Below, in pieces: positions 24,598-32,910 of a stretch of DNA of 64,000 nt. The position numbers were made by a program, and so were the translations under genes. Position 1 is the stretch's first letter. The number at the start of each line of letters is the position of its first letter. The notes beneath the pieces are model-generated. The model ran no database searches. It saw only the letters and a list, made by a program, of their open reading frames with translations, and was not told the origin of the DNA. This stretch comes from Spirochaetota bacterium (lineage in GTDB: Bacteria; Spirochaetota; Spirochaetia; Treponematales; Treponemataceae): the NCBI GenBank assembly GCA_023438065.1, contig JAEXRH010000008.1:186001-250000 (forward strand), given 5' to 3'.

Positions 24598-25884
24598 TCA
24601 GCCCGAGAGCATCCCGTCGAGGTTTACGTCCCCCGCGAGAACCTCGAGGCCGCGCGCGCCGCGATAGGCGACGGACGCGGTCGCGCAGAGGCTGTCGGTC
24701 GCGCACGAGACGTATATCCCGGAAAAGACGCACGTTCCCTCGGCCGCGATCGCCTTGGCGTAGTAATCCTTTTCCCGGCGATTCTCGCCCTTCGCCTTCC
24801 CGGGCGGCGGCGAGATCCCGAATGCGGGGTTCCAGACGTTTTCGCTCGTTTGCGTCCCGTTGCCCCCGATCACGTAAAAAAGCTCGAAGCCGGGATGGCG
24901 GGTGAACGCCTTCGCGAGCTCGTCCTCGGGCGATCGCGATTCGCCGACCGACTTCATCAGCTCGCGCATCGCGCGCTCGGCCGTGTCGTGCCAGGGGAAT
25001 CGTTTCCCGTCGAGGCTCATGAGCGCCCGATCGACGGCGAGATGGACGCTTTGCGCGTTGTCGCGGGAGATCTCGGCGCGTTCCCGAATTTCCGAGCCGT
25101 TCGCGCCGATCTCGGTCGCCAGGGATTCGATCCTTCGGTTGATTTCCAGTTGGCCTTCGGCGAGAAGCGCTATTTCCCGGGTTTTCACCGAAAGTTCGGC
25201 GTTAATCCCGTCCAGCCGTTCAAGGTCCTTTCCGATCGATTCGGCCTGTGACTTGCTGGTCGCGAGCGCGGAACCGGAGGCCGCGAGGTTCCGGCCGGTA
25301 ACCGCGACGCCCTCGATGACCTTGGACACGATCCGCTCGACCGCTATGGCCGAATCGTCGACGCGCTGGTAAAGGTTTCGCATTTCCCGGGCGATGACGG
25401 CGAAGCCCTTTCCCGCCTGCCCGGAGCGAGCCGCCTCGATGGACGCGTTGATCGACAGCACGTTGAGCCGGTCGCCGATGTCGACGAGCAGACCGCTAAG
25501 CCGTTTGATCTCGTCTGAATCGTCCTTGAGTCGGCCCATGAAGCCGTTCGCGTCCCCGAGCGTCGCGTGGATGCGCGCGATCCCGGCGAGAAAATCCCGC
25601 TGGGCGAGGTCGCCCTCTCCGGCGACGGAGCTCGCCCGACCGCTCATCTCCGCGAGCTCCCGGGCGAGGTCCCCGATCGCCTCGGACGCGTCCTTGCCGG
25701 TTCGCGTCTCGCCCGCTATGAGCGCGAGTTTCCTGTCCTGTTCCCGCGTTTCCTCGGAGAGAGCGCGCGCGTCCCGGTCGAGGGTAAACGCCGCTTTCGA
25801 AATGGCGATGATCTGCCCCAAAAGGGAAACCGCCGCGTCGTCGTGGGCGCCCTTGCCCTCGTTGAAGAGAAGATCGTCTGTCAT
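24598..25884 (-). CDS. soluble methyl-accepting-type protein with C-terminal sensor
   Basis: A 428-residue protein with no membrane segment. Residues about 1-300 are coiled coil with the MCP signalling hairpin (NVLSINASIEAARSGQAG, followed by KGFAVIAREM). The C-terminal 120 residues look like a small Cache/PAS-type sensor (GTCVFSGIYVSC, VLAGDVNLD). The order is inverted relative to classic receptors. It lies 21 bases after the bacteriohemerythrin gene, so both are likely co-expressed; an oxygen- or redox-linked cytosolic receptor is a fair inference. AGGAA precedes the ATG by 7 bases. Confidence 0.85.
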   Translation of the reverse strand: MTDDLLFNEGKGAHDDAAVSLLGQIIAISKAAFTLDRDARALSEETREQDRKLALIAGETRTGKDASEAIGDLARELAEMSGRASSVAGEGDLAQRDFLAGIARIHATLGDANGFMGRLKDDSDEIKRLSGLLVDIGDRLNVLSINASIEAARSGQAGKGFAVIAREMRNLYQRVDDSAIAVERIVSKVIEGVAVTGRNLAASGSALATSKSQAESIGKDLERLDGINAELSVKTREIALLAEGQLEINRRIESLATEIGANGSEIRERAEISRDNAQSVHLAVDRALMSLDGKRFPWHDTAERAMRELMKSVGESRSPEDELAKAFTRHPGFELFYVIGGNGTQTSENVWNPAFGISPPPGKAKGENRREKDYYAKAIAAEGTCVFSGIYVSCATDSLCATASVAYRGARGLEVLAGDVNLDGMLSG

Positions 25885-25905
25885 TGATTCGTTCCTGGAA
25901 GCCGG

Positions 25906-26325
25906 CTACTTGCCTTCGTTGTCCTTCGCGATGAAATCCGCCCACTCCCTGTCGGATTTCGCTATGTGGTTGAGGAGCCAGGTGCCGAGAAAGCGATAGA
26001 ACATGAATCCCGCTTCCTTGTCGGGTTCGGAAAGTCCCTTGATCTGCCGCAAGACCTCCGCGATGAACGCCTGATGCTCCTTGCGGTGCTTCTCGTATCC
26101 CGGGAACGAGTGCTTTCGCATGAACGCCTCTTCCTCGGAGAAGTGATAATCGGTGTAGTCGGTGAGCCGCTTGAGGTCCTTTGCCATGCGCGTGGCGTAT
26201 TCCGCGGCGCTCGCGTCGAGCGATTTATACACGTCGTCGATGATGAGGATGAGCTTCTTGTGCTGAAGGTCGACCTCTTCGAAACCTGTCGCGAGGGAAT
26301 CGTCCCATTTCAGGATGTTTACCAT
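25906..26325 (-). CDS. bacteriohemerythrin
   Basis: A 139-residue four-helix protein with all di-iron ligands in place: His22, His61, Glu65, His80, His84, His120 and Asp125 (motifs HFSEEE, HRKEH, HIAKSDRE). It binds O2 reversibly in the cytosol for sensing, storage or detoxification. ATG 26325 lies 7 bases after a TATACT box and has no Shine-Dalgarno sequence, so the message is leaderless. A longer frame to 26370 would run through the promoter. Confidence 0.95.
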   Translation of the reverse strand: MVNILKWDDSLATGFEEVDLQHKKLILIIDDVYKSLDASAAEYATRMAKDLKRLTDYTDYHFSEEEAFMRKHSFPGYEKHRKEHQAFIAEVLRQIKGLSEPDKEAGFMFYRFLGTWLLNHIAKSDREWADFIAKDNEGK

Positions 26326-26332
26326 AGGCGAC

Positions 26333-26362
26333 AGTATATAGCCTCTTCGCCGATTACCGCAA
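26333..26362 (-). promoter_or_regulatory. leaderless promoter of the bacteriohemerythrin operon
   Basis: Minus strand TTGCGG (26362-26357), 18 bases, TATACT (26338-26333), 7 bases to ATG 26325. Confidence 0.5.
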
Positions 26363-26467
26363 CATGACACCGGAAACTTTTTTTTTAAGCCGCGTGAGGG
26401 AAAGAGTGGCCATGTCGATCGCCCGGACGGACTTTTCCCGCGCTAGCGCCCCCCTCGCGATCCAGCC

Positions 26468-26497
26468 TTGCCAACGTTTCCGCCTTGCCTGTATACT
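26468..26497 (+). promoter_or_regulatory. leaderless promoter of the sugar-sensing operon
   Basis: TTGCCA (26468-26473), 18 bases, TATACT (26492-26497), 7 bases to GTG 26505. No Shine-Dalgarno sequence. Confidence 0.5.
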
Positions 26498-26504
26498 CGA
26501 GTTC

Positions 26505-27494
26505 GTGAAAGCCTATTTCAAGGCCGGCCTCGCGGTCACCGGCATGCTCGCGCTTTTCTCCTTCGGACGATCCGCGATGCTCGTGCGGGAAATGCTCTCT
26601 CGCGATCCCGTCGAGGCGGCCGCGCAGCGAGTCCGCTACCATTTCGCCCTCTATATCCCGAAAGACCGCTCCGCCCTGTTCTCGGAGCTCGTCGCCGGCG
26701 TCCGCGAGGGCGCGGCCGCGGGCGACGCCTCGGTCTCGGTGCACGAGTACGACTCGTCCGAGCGCGATCTTTCGATGGCCCGCTATACGGGCGCCGAGGG
26801 CGTGATCGTTTGCCCCGACCTCGACGACCGCACGACCTCCGTCCGTCTCGAGGAACTCCGCAAGGCCGAGATTCCCGTCGTCCTCGTCAACCACAACATC
26901 GCCTCGGATCGTCCCTGGCCGTTCGTCGGCACGAACAATTACGACCTCGGGATGAAGGCGGGCGCCCAGATCGCGCACGGCGAGGGCGACGTCACGCGGC
27001 TCGCGGTCGTGTACAGCGAGAAGTCTCCCGCGGTGTTCGCCGAGCGGGAGCTCTTCGAGATGGGCATCTCGAGCGCTCTCGGGCGCTCGCTCGCCGCCCC
27101 CATATCCGTCCAGCGGACCGACATGAATCCCCGCGACGCGGAGAAGATCGTGTACCAGCTCCTGCGCGAGGCGAGGACCGTCAACGCGATCGTCTTCACG
27201 AGCCTGGACGACACGCTCGCCGGGGCCCAGGCGCTCATCGACCTCAATCTCGTCGGGAGCGTGCAGGTCGTCGGCTTCGGTTTCGACAAGACCATACGGG
27301 ACTACCTCCAGAAGGGAATCCTCTCCGCGACGCTCGTGACGAATCCCCGCGCGACGGGCCGCCAGGCGGTCGCGGCTCTCGTCGACCTCCGCTCGTCCGG
27401 CTATACCTCGAACTCGGTCGACACCGGGATCGACGTCGTCGTCAAGGCCGACGCGGACCTGTACGCGGGTCCCTCGCGGGGAGGCGCGAAGTGA
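26505..27494 (+). CDS. periplasmic sugar-binding sensor protein (LacI/RbsB fold)
   Basis: A 329-residue type I periplasmic binding protein with an N-terminal signal anchor (about 6-27), then YHFALYIPKD, EGVIVCPDLDD, PVVLVNHNI and VVGFGFDKTIRDYL, typical of RbsB/XylF-like folds. No lipobox. It is followed with a 4-base overlap by a LytS-like kinase, the layout of XylFII-LytS systems, in which a binding protein presents sugar to the kinase. GTG 26505 is chosen because it begins the signal anchor and lies 7 bases from a -10 box; the longer frame from 26364 runs through that promoter. Confidence 0.8.
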   Translation: MKAYFKAGLAVTGMLALFSFGRSAMLVREMLSRDPVEAAAQRVRYHFALYIPKDRSALFSELVAGVREGAAAGDASVSVHEYDSSERDLSMARYTGAEGVIVCPDLDDRTTSVRLEELRKAEIPVVLVNHNIASDRPWPFVGTNNYDLGMKAGAQIAHGEGDVTRLAVVYSEKSPAVFAERELFEMGISSALGRSLAAPISVQRTDMNPRDAEKIVYQLLREARTVNAIVFTSLDDTLAGAQALIDLNLVGSVQVVGFGFDKTIRDYLQKGILSATLVTNPRATGRQAVAALVDLRSSGYTSNSVDTGIDVVVKADADLYAGPSRGGAK

Positions 27495-29008
27495 CGGCCC
27501 TGGCCCTCTCGAGCCGGCTTTTCCGGAAGGTGAAGCACTCCTTCGGCGCGCAGATACTCATCAACATCCTCATCGTCCTCGTGATCCTGGTCGTTTCCAC
27601 GGGATACATCCTCTATTCGACGATCAGGATGCAGGAAATCGTCTCGAAAAGCTTCGAGGAACAGCGTTACCTCCGCGAGGTGCGCGATAACCTGGAGGCG
27701 TTCCAGGCGCCCTTCCTCGAATTCCTGTCGACCCGCTCGTCGGGAGCGCTCTCCGAGCTGCTCGTCATGTCCCAGCGGGTGCGAAACCTCATCCCGCAAT
27801 ACGAGGGCGTCCCCGCCGATTTTCTCGGCCTTCGCGAGATGGAGGCGTATTCCGTCGTCTCGAAATACCTCGATCTCGCGGACGCGGCCATCGAGGAGAA
27901 GCGGGGGATGGACGTCGCGCGGTATACCGGGATATACGCCGAGATGCAGGGGCTCCACGAATACGTCAGCGACGAGATCGAGTGGATATCCGGGGCCCGC
28001 TTCTCCTCCCAACTGACGGAGTACGAGTCGTTCATCAAGATCTCGCGGAACATTCAGTTCTGGAACCTTCTGTTCATCGTGTTCATCGCGCTCTTTTCGG
28101 TGATCTACATCGTGCAGGCCGTTAACCGGATCAACCGCCCGATGATAAACCTCTCGCGGGCCGCGTCCGCGATCGCGGTCGGCGACTTCGGCGGCGACGA
28201 CGTCGGCGCGAGCTCGTTCGACGAGATCGACAGCGTGGTCCACGCCTTCAACCGCATGAAGCGCGACATCCACACCTACATCGAGGAGATCAAGTGGCAG
28301 CGCAACGTCGAGCAGGAGTACATGCAGGAGCGCGTGCGCAACATGAAGATGCAGCAACTCATCAGACGGATGGAGCTCTATACCCTCCAGGCGCAGATGA
28401 ACCCGCATTTCCTCTTCAATACCCTCAATACCGGCATCCAGCTCGCGATCGTCGAGGGCGCCGACCGTACCGGCGAGTACATGGAGCACCTGTCGCGCCT
28501 CTTCCGGCACAACCTCCGCGAGAAAAACGTCGTCGTGCCCCTCAGGCACGAGATCGAGGGCCTCGAGTCGTACTTCTACATCCTTCGCGTGCGGTTCCCG
28601 AAGAACCTCGATCTCGTGCTCGACTGCCCGCGCGACATCCTCGACGCCTACTCCGTTCCCGCGACGATCCTCCAGCCGCTCGTCGAGAACTGCGTCGTGC
28701 ACGCGTTCAAGGGCGGCCAGGGGAGGAACTCGATAGTCGTGCGCGTGTACGCCGAGGGCAAATACCTTTTCCTCTCGGTTGTCGATAACGGCATCGGGAT
28801 GGGAAGGGACAAGGTCGAGTCCCTGCTCCGGCCCGTTCCCGTCGAGGGCCACGCGGAGAAGGTCAACGGGCTCGAGAACGTGATACAGCGAATCTATTTC
28901 TTCTTCCCCGACGATCCCGACGCGGTCAGGATCGCGTCCGAGGAAGGGAAGGGCACCGAGGTTACGGTCCGGGTGGACACGGGGAAAGAGCTATGTATAA
29001 CGTACTGA
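27491..29008 (+). CDS. LytS/YesM-type sensor histidine kinase
   Basis: A 505-residue inner-membrane kinase: TM1 (about 22-43), a helical periplasmic domain (44-188), TM2 (about 189-210), HAMP (about 212-264), the His-kinase block AQMNPHFLFNTLN with phospho-acceptor His306, and an ATPase domain with LQPLVENCVVHAFKGG, DNGIGM and GKGTEV. GTG 27491 overlaps the preceding stop as GTGA. The regulator gene starts 16 bases before its end. Likely reads the adjacent sugar-binding protein. Confidence 0.93.
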   Translation: MTALALSSRLFRKVKHSFGAQILINILIVLVILVVSTGYILYSTIRMQEIVSKSFEEQRYLREVRDNLEAFQAPFLEFLSTRSSGALSELLVMSQRVRNLIPQYEGVPADFLGLREMEAYSVVSKYLDLADAAIEEKRGMDVARYTGIYAEMQGLHEYVSDEIEWISGARFSSQLTEYESFIKISRNIQFWNLLFIVFIALFSVIYIVQAVNRINRPMINLSRAASAIAVGDFGGDDVGASSFDEIDSVVHAFNRMKRDIHTYIEEIKWQRNVEQEYMQERVRNMKMQQLIRRMELYTLQAQMNPHFLFNTLNTGIQLAIVEGADRTGEYMEHLSRLFRHNLREKNVVVPLRHEIEGLESYFYILRVRFPKNLDLVLDCPRDILDAYSVPATILQPLVENCVVHAFKGGQGRNSIVVRVYAEGKYLFLSVVDNGIGMGRDKVESLLRPVPVEGHAEKVNGLENVIQRIYFFFPDDPDAVRIASEEGKGTEVTVRVDTGKELCITY

Positions 29009-30468
29009 TAGTCGACGACGAGGAGCCCGTCCTCGAAAGCTATTCCTTCATGCTCGAGTCCGGCGTCCCGGGCTTTTCCCTCGCGGGCAAGGCGCGCTCG
29101 GGTTACGAGGCTATCAAGCTCATCCACGAGCTCGCGCCCGACGTCGTCTTCATGGACATCAACATGCCCGGCCTCGACGGGCTCGACACGATCGAGGAGG
29201 TCCACGGCAAATTCCCCGACACGGTGTTCGTCCTCTCCACCGCCTACGAGCGCTTCGACCTCGCGCGGCGCGCGATCCCGCTCGGGGTGCACGAGTATCT
29301 CGTGAAGCCCGTCACCAAGCGGATGTTCACGGAGACCCTCGCCTCGATCGCGGCTAAGCTCGACAAGCGGAAACTGACGAGGGAAGAGGATTCGGGCGAT
29401 TCCCTCGAGTGCGACTTCCTCAGGCGCGGCATCTGGAAGCCGCTCGACGAGGCTCGATGGCGCCGGTACCGGGACGCGCTTTCCCTCGAGTCGGACTCCG
29501 GAACCGTCGCCTTCGTCGGCATCGATCCCGAAGGGGGAAATTTCTTCCCCGACCTCAACGCGAAGCTCTCGCTGGTGAGGCGATTCCTCTTCGCGGACCA
29601 TCTCGGCCTCGGCATGTATTTCTTTCCCGGCGCGGACGAGGCCCTCGCGGTGCGCGAGACTCTCGAGGACGCCGTTCGATCCGTCGTACCCCCGACCGTC
29701 GCGGCCTTCTCGGGCGTCGGGCAGACGCGTCCCTGGGGAGACCTCCGAAAGTCGTGCGCCGAGGCCCTCGACGACATCAACCGGAAGAAGAACACGGGCG
29801 AGGTCCGCATTCGCGAGCGGATGCGGATCATCGCGCTCAGGCGGAAAAACGGCCTCGCGGACTACGGCGAGCTCCTTTCCCTTTTCGCGGCGTACCGGGA
29901 CGAGGTCGTCTCCGCCTACGGGCTCGGGGTCGCGAAGGCGAAGCTCGCGACCGTTTTTACCCTCCTTATCGACGACGTCCTGCCCTGTCTCAAGACCCAC
30001 TCTGAGGAAGCTCCCCCGCTCGATCCGGTCGAGGAGCTCGGTCCCCTCGCCGACGTTCCCTCGATAGTCTCCTGGTCCGAGCAGGCCTTCGAGCGCGTGT
30101 ACGAGATAGCCCGGCTCAAGAAGGCGGGGGAATTCCCGGTGCCGCTCGTCAGGGCGATCGCGTACATCGGCGAGAACTACTCGCGGCAGATACAGCTCGC
30201 GGACGCGGCCGAGGCGGCGAGCGTGTCGAGCGCGTACCTCTCCCGGCTGTTCGGGGAGCACACGGGATCGAGTTTCGTCGATTACCTTACCGCGCTCAGG
30301 ATCGAGCGCGCCGAGCGGCTCATCAGGGAGAACCGCATGAGCATCAAGGAAGTGTCGTTCGCGACGGGCTATCAGGACCCGAACTATTTCAGCAAGATAT
30401 TCCGGAAGATCGTCGGCGTCTCGCCGACCATGTACGCCGAACGGATCCGGGACGGGGAGGGCGCATGA
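28993..30468 (+). CDS. YesN-type response regulator with AraC DNA-binding domain
   Basis: A 491-residue regulator: receiver domain (1-125) with DDE at 8-10 and phospho-acceptor Asp55 (FMDINMPGLDG), a long middle region (about 130-375), and a C-terminal double helix-turn-helix of the AraC family (about 385-488; SSAYLSRLFGEHTG, SIKEVSFATGYQDPNYFS). Partner of the kinase it overlaps. Probable target: the sugar ABC transporter genes that follow. Confidence 0.93.
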   Translation: MYNVLIVDDEEPVLESYSFMLESGVPGFSLAGKARSGYEAIKLIHELAPDVVFMDINMPGLDGLDTIEEVHGKFPDTVFVLSTAYERFDLARRAIPLGVHEYLVKPVTKRMFTETLASIAAKLDKRKLTREEDSGDSLECDFLRRGIWKPLDEARWRRYRDALSLESDSGTVAFVGIDPEGGNFFPDLNAKLSLVRRFLFADHLGLGMYFFPGADEALAVRETLEDAVRSVVPPTVAAFSGVGQTRPWGDLRKSCAEALDDINRKKNTGEVRIRERMRIIALRRKNGLADYGELLSLFAAYRDEVVSAYGLGVAKAKLATVFTLLIDDVLPCLKTHSEEAPPLDPVEELGPLADVPSIVSWSEQAFERVYEIARLKKAGEFPVPLVRAIAYIGENYSRQIQLADAAEAASVSSAYLSRLFGEHTGSSFVDYLTALRIERAERLIRENRMSIKEVSFATGYQDPNYFSKIFRKIVGVSPTMYAERIRDGEGA

Positions 30469-31601
30469 AGACGATGCAAAAATCTCGCGCGGTGGCGCGT
30501 CTCGCGGCCGGAGGATCGCCGGCGAAGGGTTCCGCCCGGCCGTGGGGGCGGGCGAGGTTTCTCGTCGCCGTCCTTTCGGCGCTCGCGCTCGCGTCCGTCT
30601 CGGTCTCCCTCGTCTCCTGCAAGCCCGAGGCCCGTCACGCGCGCCGGGACCGCCTCACGATAGGGTTCTCGATCGCGACCGATACCTTCATCATCGAGCG
30701 GTGGAACAAGGACATCAAGATATTCTCCGGGGCGGCGCGCGATCTCGGCGCCGACGTCATCGTCCAGCTTTCCGCGGGCGGAACCAAGGAACAGATCGCG
30801 CAGATCGATTTCCTCATGACCCGGGGGATCGACGTGCTCGTCGTGGTCGCGCACGATACCGAGCTTCTCGCGGGCGCCGTCAAGAAGGTCAGGGACGCGA
30901 AGATACCGGTCGTCGCCTACGACCGGCTCATAATGGGCACGCCGATAGACGCCTACGTCTCCTTCGACAACCGGGAGGTCGGACGCCTTTTCGGGAAGGC
31001 CCTGCTCGGGAAAAAACCGCGCGGAAACTACCTCATCGTCAACGGCTCGACGCGGGACAACAACAGCTACGAGGTAAACGCCGGCCTTCACGAGGCGCTC
31101 GACCCCGCGATGAAGCGGCAGGAGATTCGGGTAATCGACGAAATCTGGCTTGACGAGTGGAGTTCCGACGAGGCCCTCGAGAAGATCGGCCGGGTGTTCG
31201 CGCGCACCCACGACATCGACGCGATCTCGTGCGCGAACGACCAGATCGCGAGCGCGGCCGTGCAGCTCCTGTCGGAATACCGCCTCGCCGGGAAGGTCGC
31301 GGTCGTGGGGCAGGACGCGGATATCGGCGCGTGCCAGAAGATCGTGGAAGGCACCCAGCTCATGACCGTGTACAAGCCCATCACGAGCCTCGCGACCCGC
31401 GCCGCACAGATCGCCTGGAACGTCGCGAAGGGGATCAAGATGTCCCCGGACCGGATGGTGGAAAACCGCTCGGGTGAGCTGATTCCGTATTATATGGAAG
31501 AACCGAAGGCGGTTTTCGCCGGGAACATGGACGCGACCGTCATCAAGGACCGGTTTCACTCCGCCGAGGACGTGTATCGGAACGTTCCGGTAAAAAAATG
31601 A
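30465..31601 (+). CDS. sugar-binding lipoprotein (XylF-like)
   Basis: A 378-residue lipoprotein with an unusually long, Arg/Lys-rich N-terminus before the hydrophobic stretch and lipobox LVSC (Cys52). The mature part is a type I sugar-binding fold (GFSIATDTFIIERWNKD, PVVAYDRLIMGTP, VNGSTRDNNSYEVNAG, CANDQIASAAVQLL, VVGQDAD) like XylF/ChvE. It overlaps the regulator gene by 4 bases, so it belongs to the sensing operon rather than to the transporter, whose own binding protein follows. Confidence 0.88.
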   Translation: MKTMQKSRAVARLAAGGSPAKGSARPWGRARFLVAVLSALALASVSVSLVSCKPEARHARRDRLTIGFSIATDTFIIERWNKDIKIFSGAARDLGADVIVQLSAGGTKEQIAQIDFLMTRGIDVLVVVAHDTELLAGAVKKVRDAKIPVVAYDRLIMGTPIDAYVSFDNREVGRLFGKALLGKKPRGNYLIVNGSTRDNNSYEVNAGLHEALDPAMKRQEIRVIDEIWLDEWSSDEALEKIGRVFARTHDIDAISCANDQIASAAVQLLSEYRLAGKVAVVGQDADIGACQKIVEGTQLMTVYKPITSLATRAAQIAWNVAKGIKMSPDRMVENRSGELIPYYMEEPKAVFAGNMDATVIKDRFHSAEDVYRNVPVKK

Positions 31602-31642
31602 CGTAAAAAAAACACCTGCCCGGTGGCGAATGGCGGTCTCAA

Positions 31643-31660
31643 ATAGGGTTTTTTCCCTAT
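31643..31660 (+). promoter_or_regulatory. inverted repeat upstream of the chvE-like gene
   Basis: ATAGGG (31643-31648), six T, CCCTAT (31655-31660). About 40-65 bases before the probable transcription start. It may be an operator or activator site for the YesN-like regulator or the end of the preceding transcript; a second short repeat, GTAAA/TTTAC, follows at 31665-31677. Confidence 0.4.
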
Positions 31661-31679
31661 CTATGTAAAAAATTTACGA

Positions 31680-31708
31680 TTTTCAGATCATGAATACCGA
31701 TCCATAAT
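31680..31708 (+). promoter_or_regulatory. candidate promoter of the sugar transporter operon
   Basis: TTTTCA (31680-31685), 17 bases, CATAAT (31703-31708). The weak -35 fits an activator-dependent promoter. Confidence 0.35.
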
Positions 31709-31743
31709 GACCCCATAAGTCTTTTATTATGGAGGAGACGTTC

Positions 31744-32832
31744 ATGAAGAAAATCATTGCGATTGTATCGGCTCTCGTGCTGGTAACCGGCGTTTCGTTC
31801 GCGGCCCCGAAAAAGGGCGGCGCGTTCATCGGTCTTGCCATGCCTGAAACTCACGTCGAGCGCTGGCAGAAGGACGGAGCCGCCCTTCTCGCCGATGCCC
31901 TCGCGAAGGGTTACAAGGCGGAGGTCGCCTACGGTGACGCCGATCAGGCCAAGCAGAATCAGCAGATCCAGGACTTCCTTACCAAGGGAGCGAAGCTTCT
32001 CGTTATCGGTTCCGTTAACGAGGGTGTCGTGTCCGCCGTCGCCGATGCCGCGAAGGACAAGACGATCGTCATCGCCTATGACCGCCTGATCACCGGTTCG
32101 AAGGACTATGATTACTACATCACCTTCGATAACTTCAAGGTCGGACAGTTCCAGGGCAAGGCCATCGAGACCTCCCTCAACCTCGCCGCCGCCAGCAAGG
32201 CGAAGCCGAAGTACATCACCCTTTTCGCGGGATCCCCCACGGACAACAACGCGAAGGTGTTCTTTGACGGCGCGATGAGCGTTCTCGGACCCTACGTCCA
32301 GAGCGGCGCCGTGGTCCTCGTCGGACCCGCTCCCCTCAACTCCGCCGATGCCGCGTTCACCAAGATCACCACCGAGAACTGGAGAGCCGATATCGCGAAG
32401 ACCCGCATGGAGAACCTCCTCAATAACGATGCGAAGAAGGTCACCCTCGACGCGATCCTCGCGCCGAACGACACCCTCGCCCGCGCCATCATTGAGGCGT
32501 GCTCCGCCGACGCGAAGTACACCAAGACCCTCCCCGTCGTTACCGGACAGGACGGCGAAGTCGCTTCCATCGCGGCCATCCGCGACGGCAAGCAGAACAT
32601 GACCGTGTTCAAGGACACCCGCAAGCTCGCCGCCGCGACCATCGTGCTCGCCGACGCGCTCCTCAAGGGCGAGACCCCGAACATCGCCGGTGCCCGCCTC
32701 GACACCGCTTCGTACAACACCGGCAAGAAGACCGTCAAGGCCTATCTTCTCGAGCCGGTCATCGTCAACAAGGACAACTGGAAGGCCGTCATGGTCGACT
32801 CCGGCTACTACAAGGCAAGCGACATCAAGTAA
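31744..32832 (+). CDS. ChvE/XylF-type periplasmic sugar-binding protein
   Basis: A 362-residue exported protein with a short Sec signal (MKKIIAIVSALVLVTGVSFA, cleaved at about 20) and no lipobox. HVERWQKDGAALLADALA, GDADQAKQNQQIQDFL, VIAYDRLITGS and FAGSPTDNNAKVFFDGAM are characteristic of ChvE-like aldose-binding proteins. GGAGGAG ends 6 bases before ATG 31744. A terminator lies between it and the ATPase gene, so it should be made in excess. Codons are more uniform (GCC, GAC, AAG) than in neighbours, suggesting high expression. Confidence 0.92.
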   Translation: MKKIIAIVSALVLVTGVSFAAPKKGGAFIGLAMPETHVERWQKDGAALLADALAKGYKAEVAYGDADQAKQNQQIQDFLTKGAKLLVIGSVNEGVVSAVADAAKDKTIVIAYDRLITGSKDYDYYITFDNFKVGQFQGKAIETSLNLAAASKAKPKYITLFAGSPTDNNAKVFFDGAMSVLGPYVQSGAVVLVGPAPLNSADAAFTKITTENWRADIAKTRMENLLNNDAKKVTLDAILAPNDTLARAIIEACSADAKYTKTLPVVTGQDGEVASIAAIRDGKQNMTVFKDTRKLAAATIVLADALLKGETPNIAGARLDTASYNTGKKTVKAYLLEPVIVNKDNWKAVMVDSGYYKASDIK

Positions 32833-32847
32833 CTTGACCTGAGGATA

Positions 32848-32884
32848 ATCCGGGCCGGCCGTTCGGTTGGCCCGGATTTCTTTT
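32848..32884 (+). terminator. intrinsic terminator between binding protein and ATPase genes
   Basis: ATCCGGGCC (32848-32856) pairs perfectly with GGCCCGGAT (32869-32877), followed by TTCTTTT. Partial read-through would set the ratio of binding protein to transporter. Confidence 0.85.
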
Positions 32885-32910
32885 GTTGCTGGATGACAGA
32901 GGATGCAACC

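Noticed and set aside
26468..27490. Upstream extension of the LytS-like kinase frame
   Set aside because: The same frame is open for about 340 more codons, but they lie in another frame of the binding-protein gene and translate to Arg-rich sequence; GTG 27491 with a GTGA overlap is the sensible start.
31643..31660. ATAGGG-T6-CCCTAT as a terminator of the sensing operon
   Set aside because: The T run is in the loop, not after the stem, and the stem is only 6 bp; listed instead as a possible regulatory repeat.
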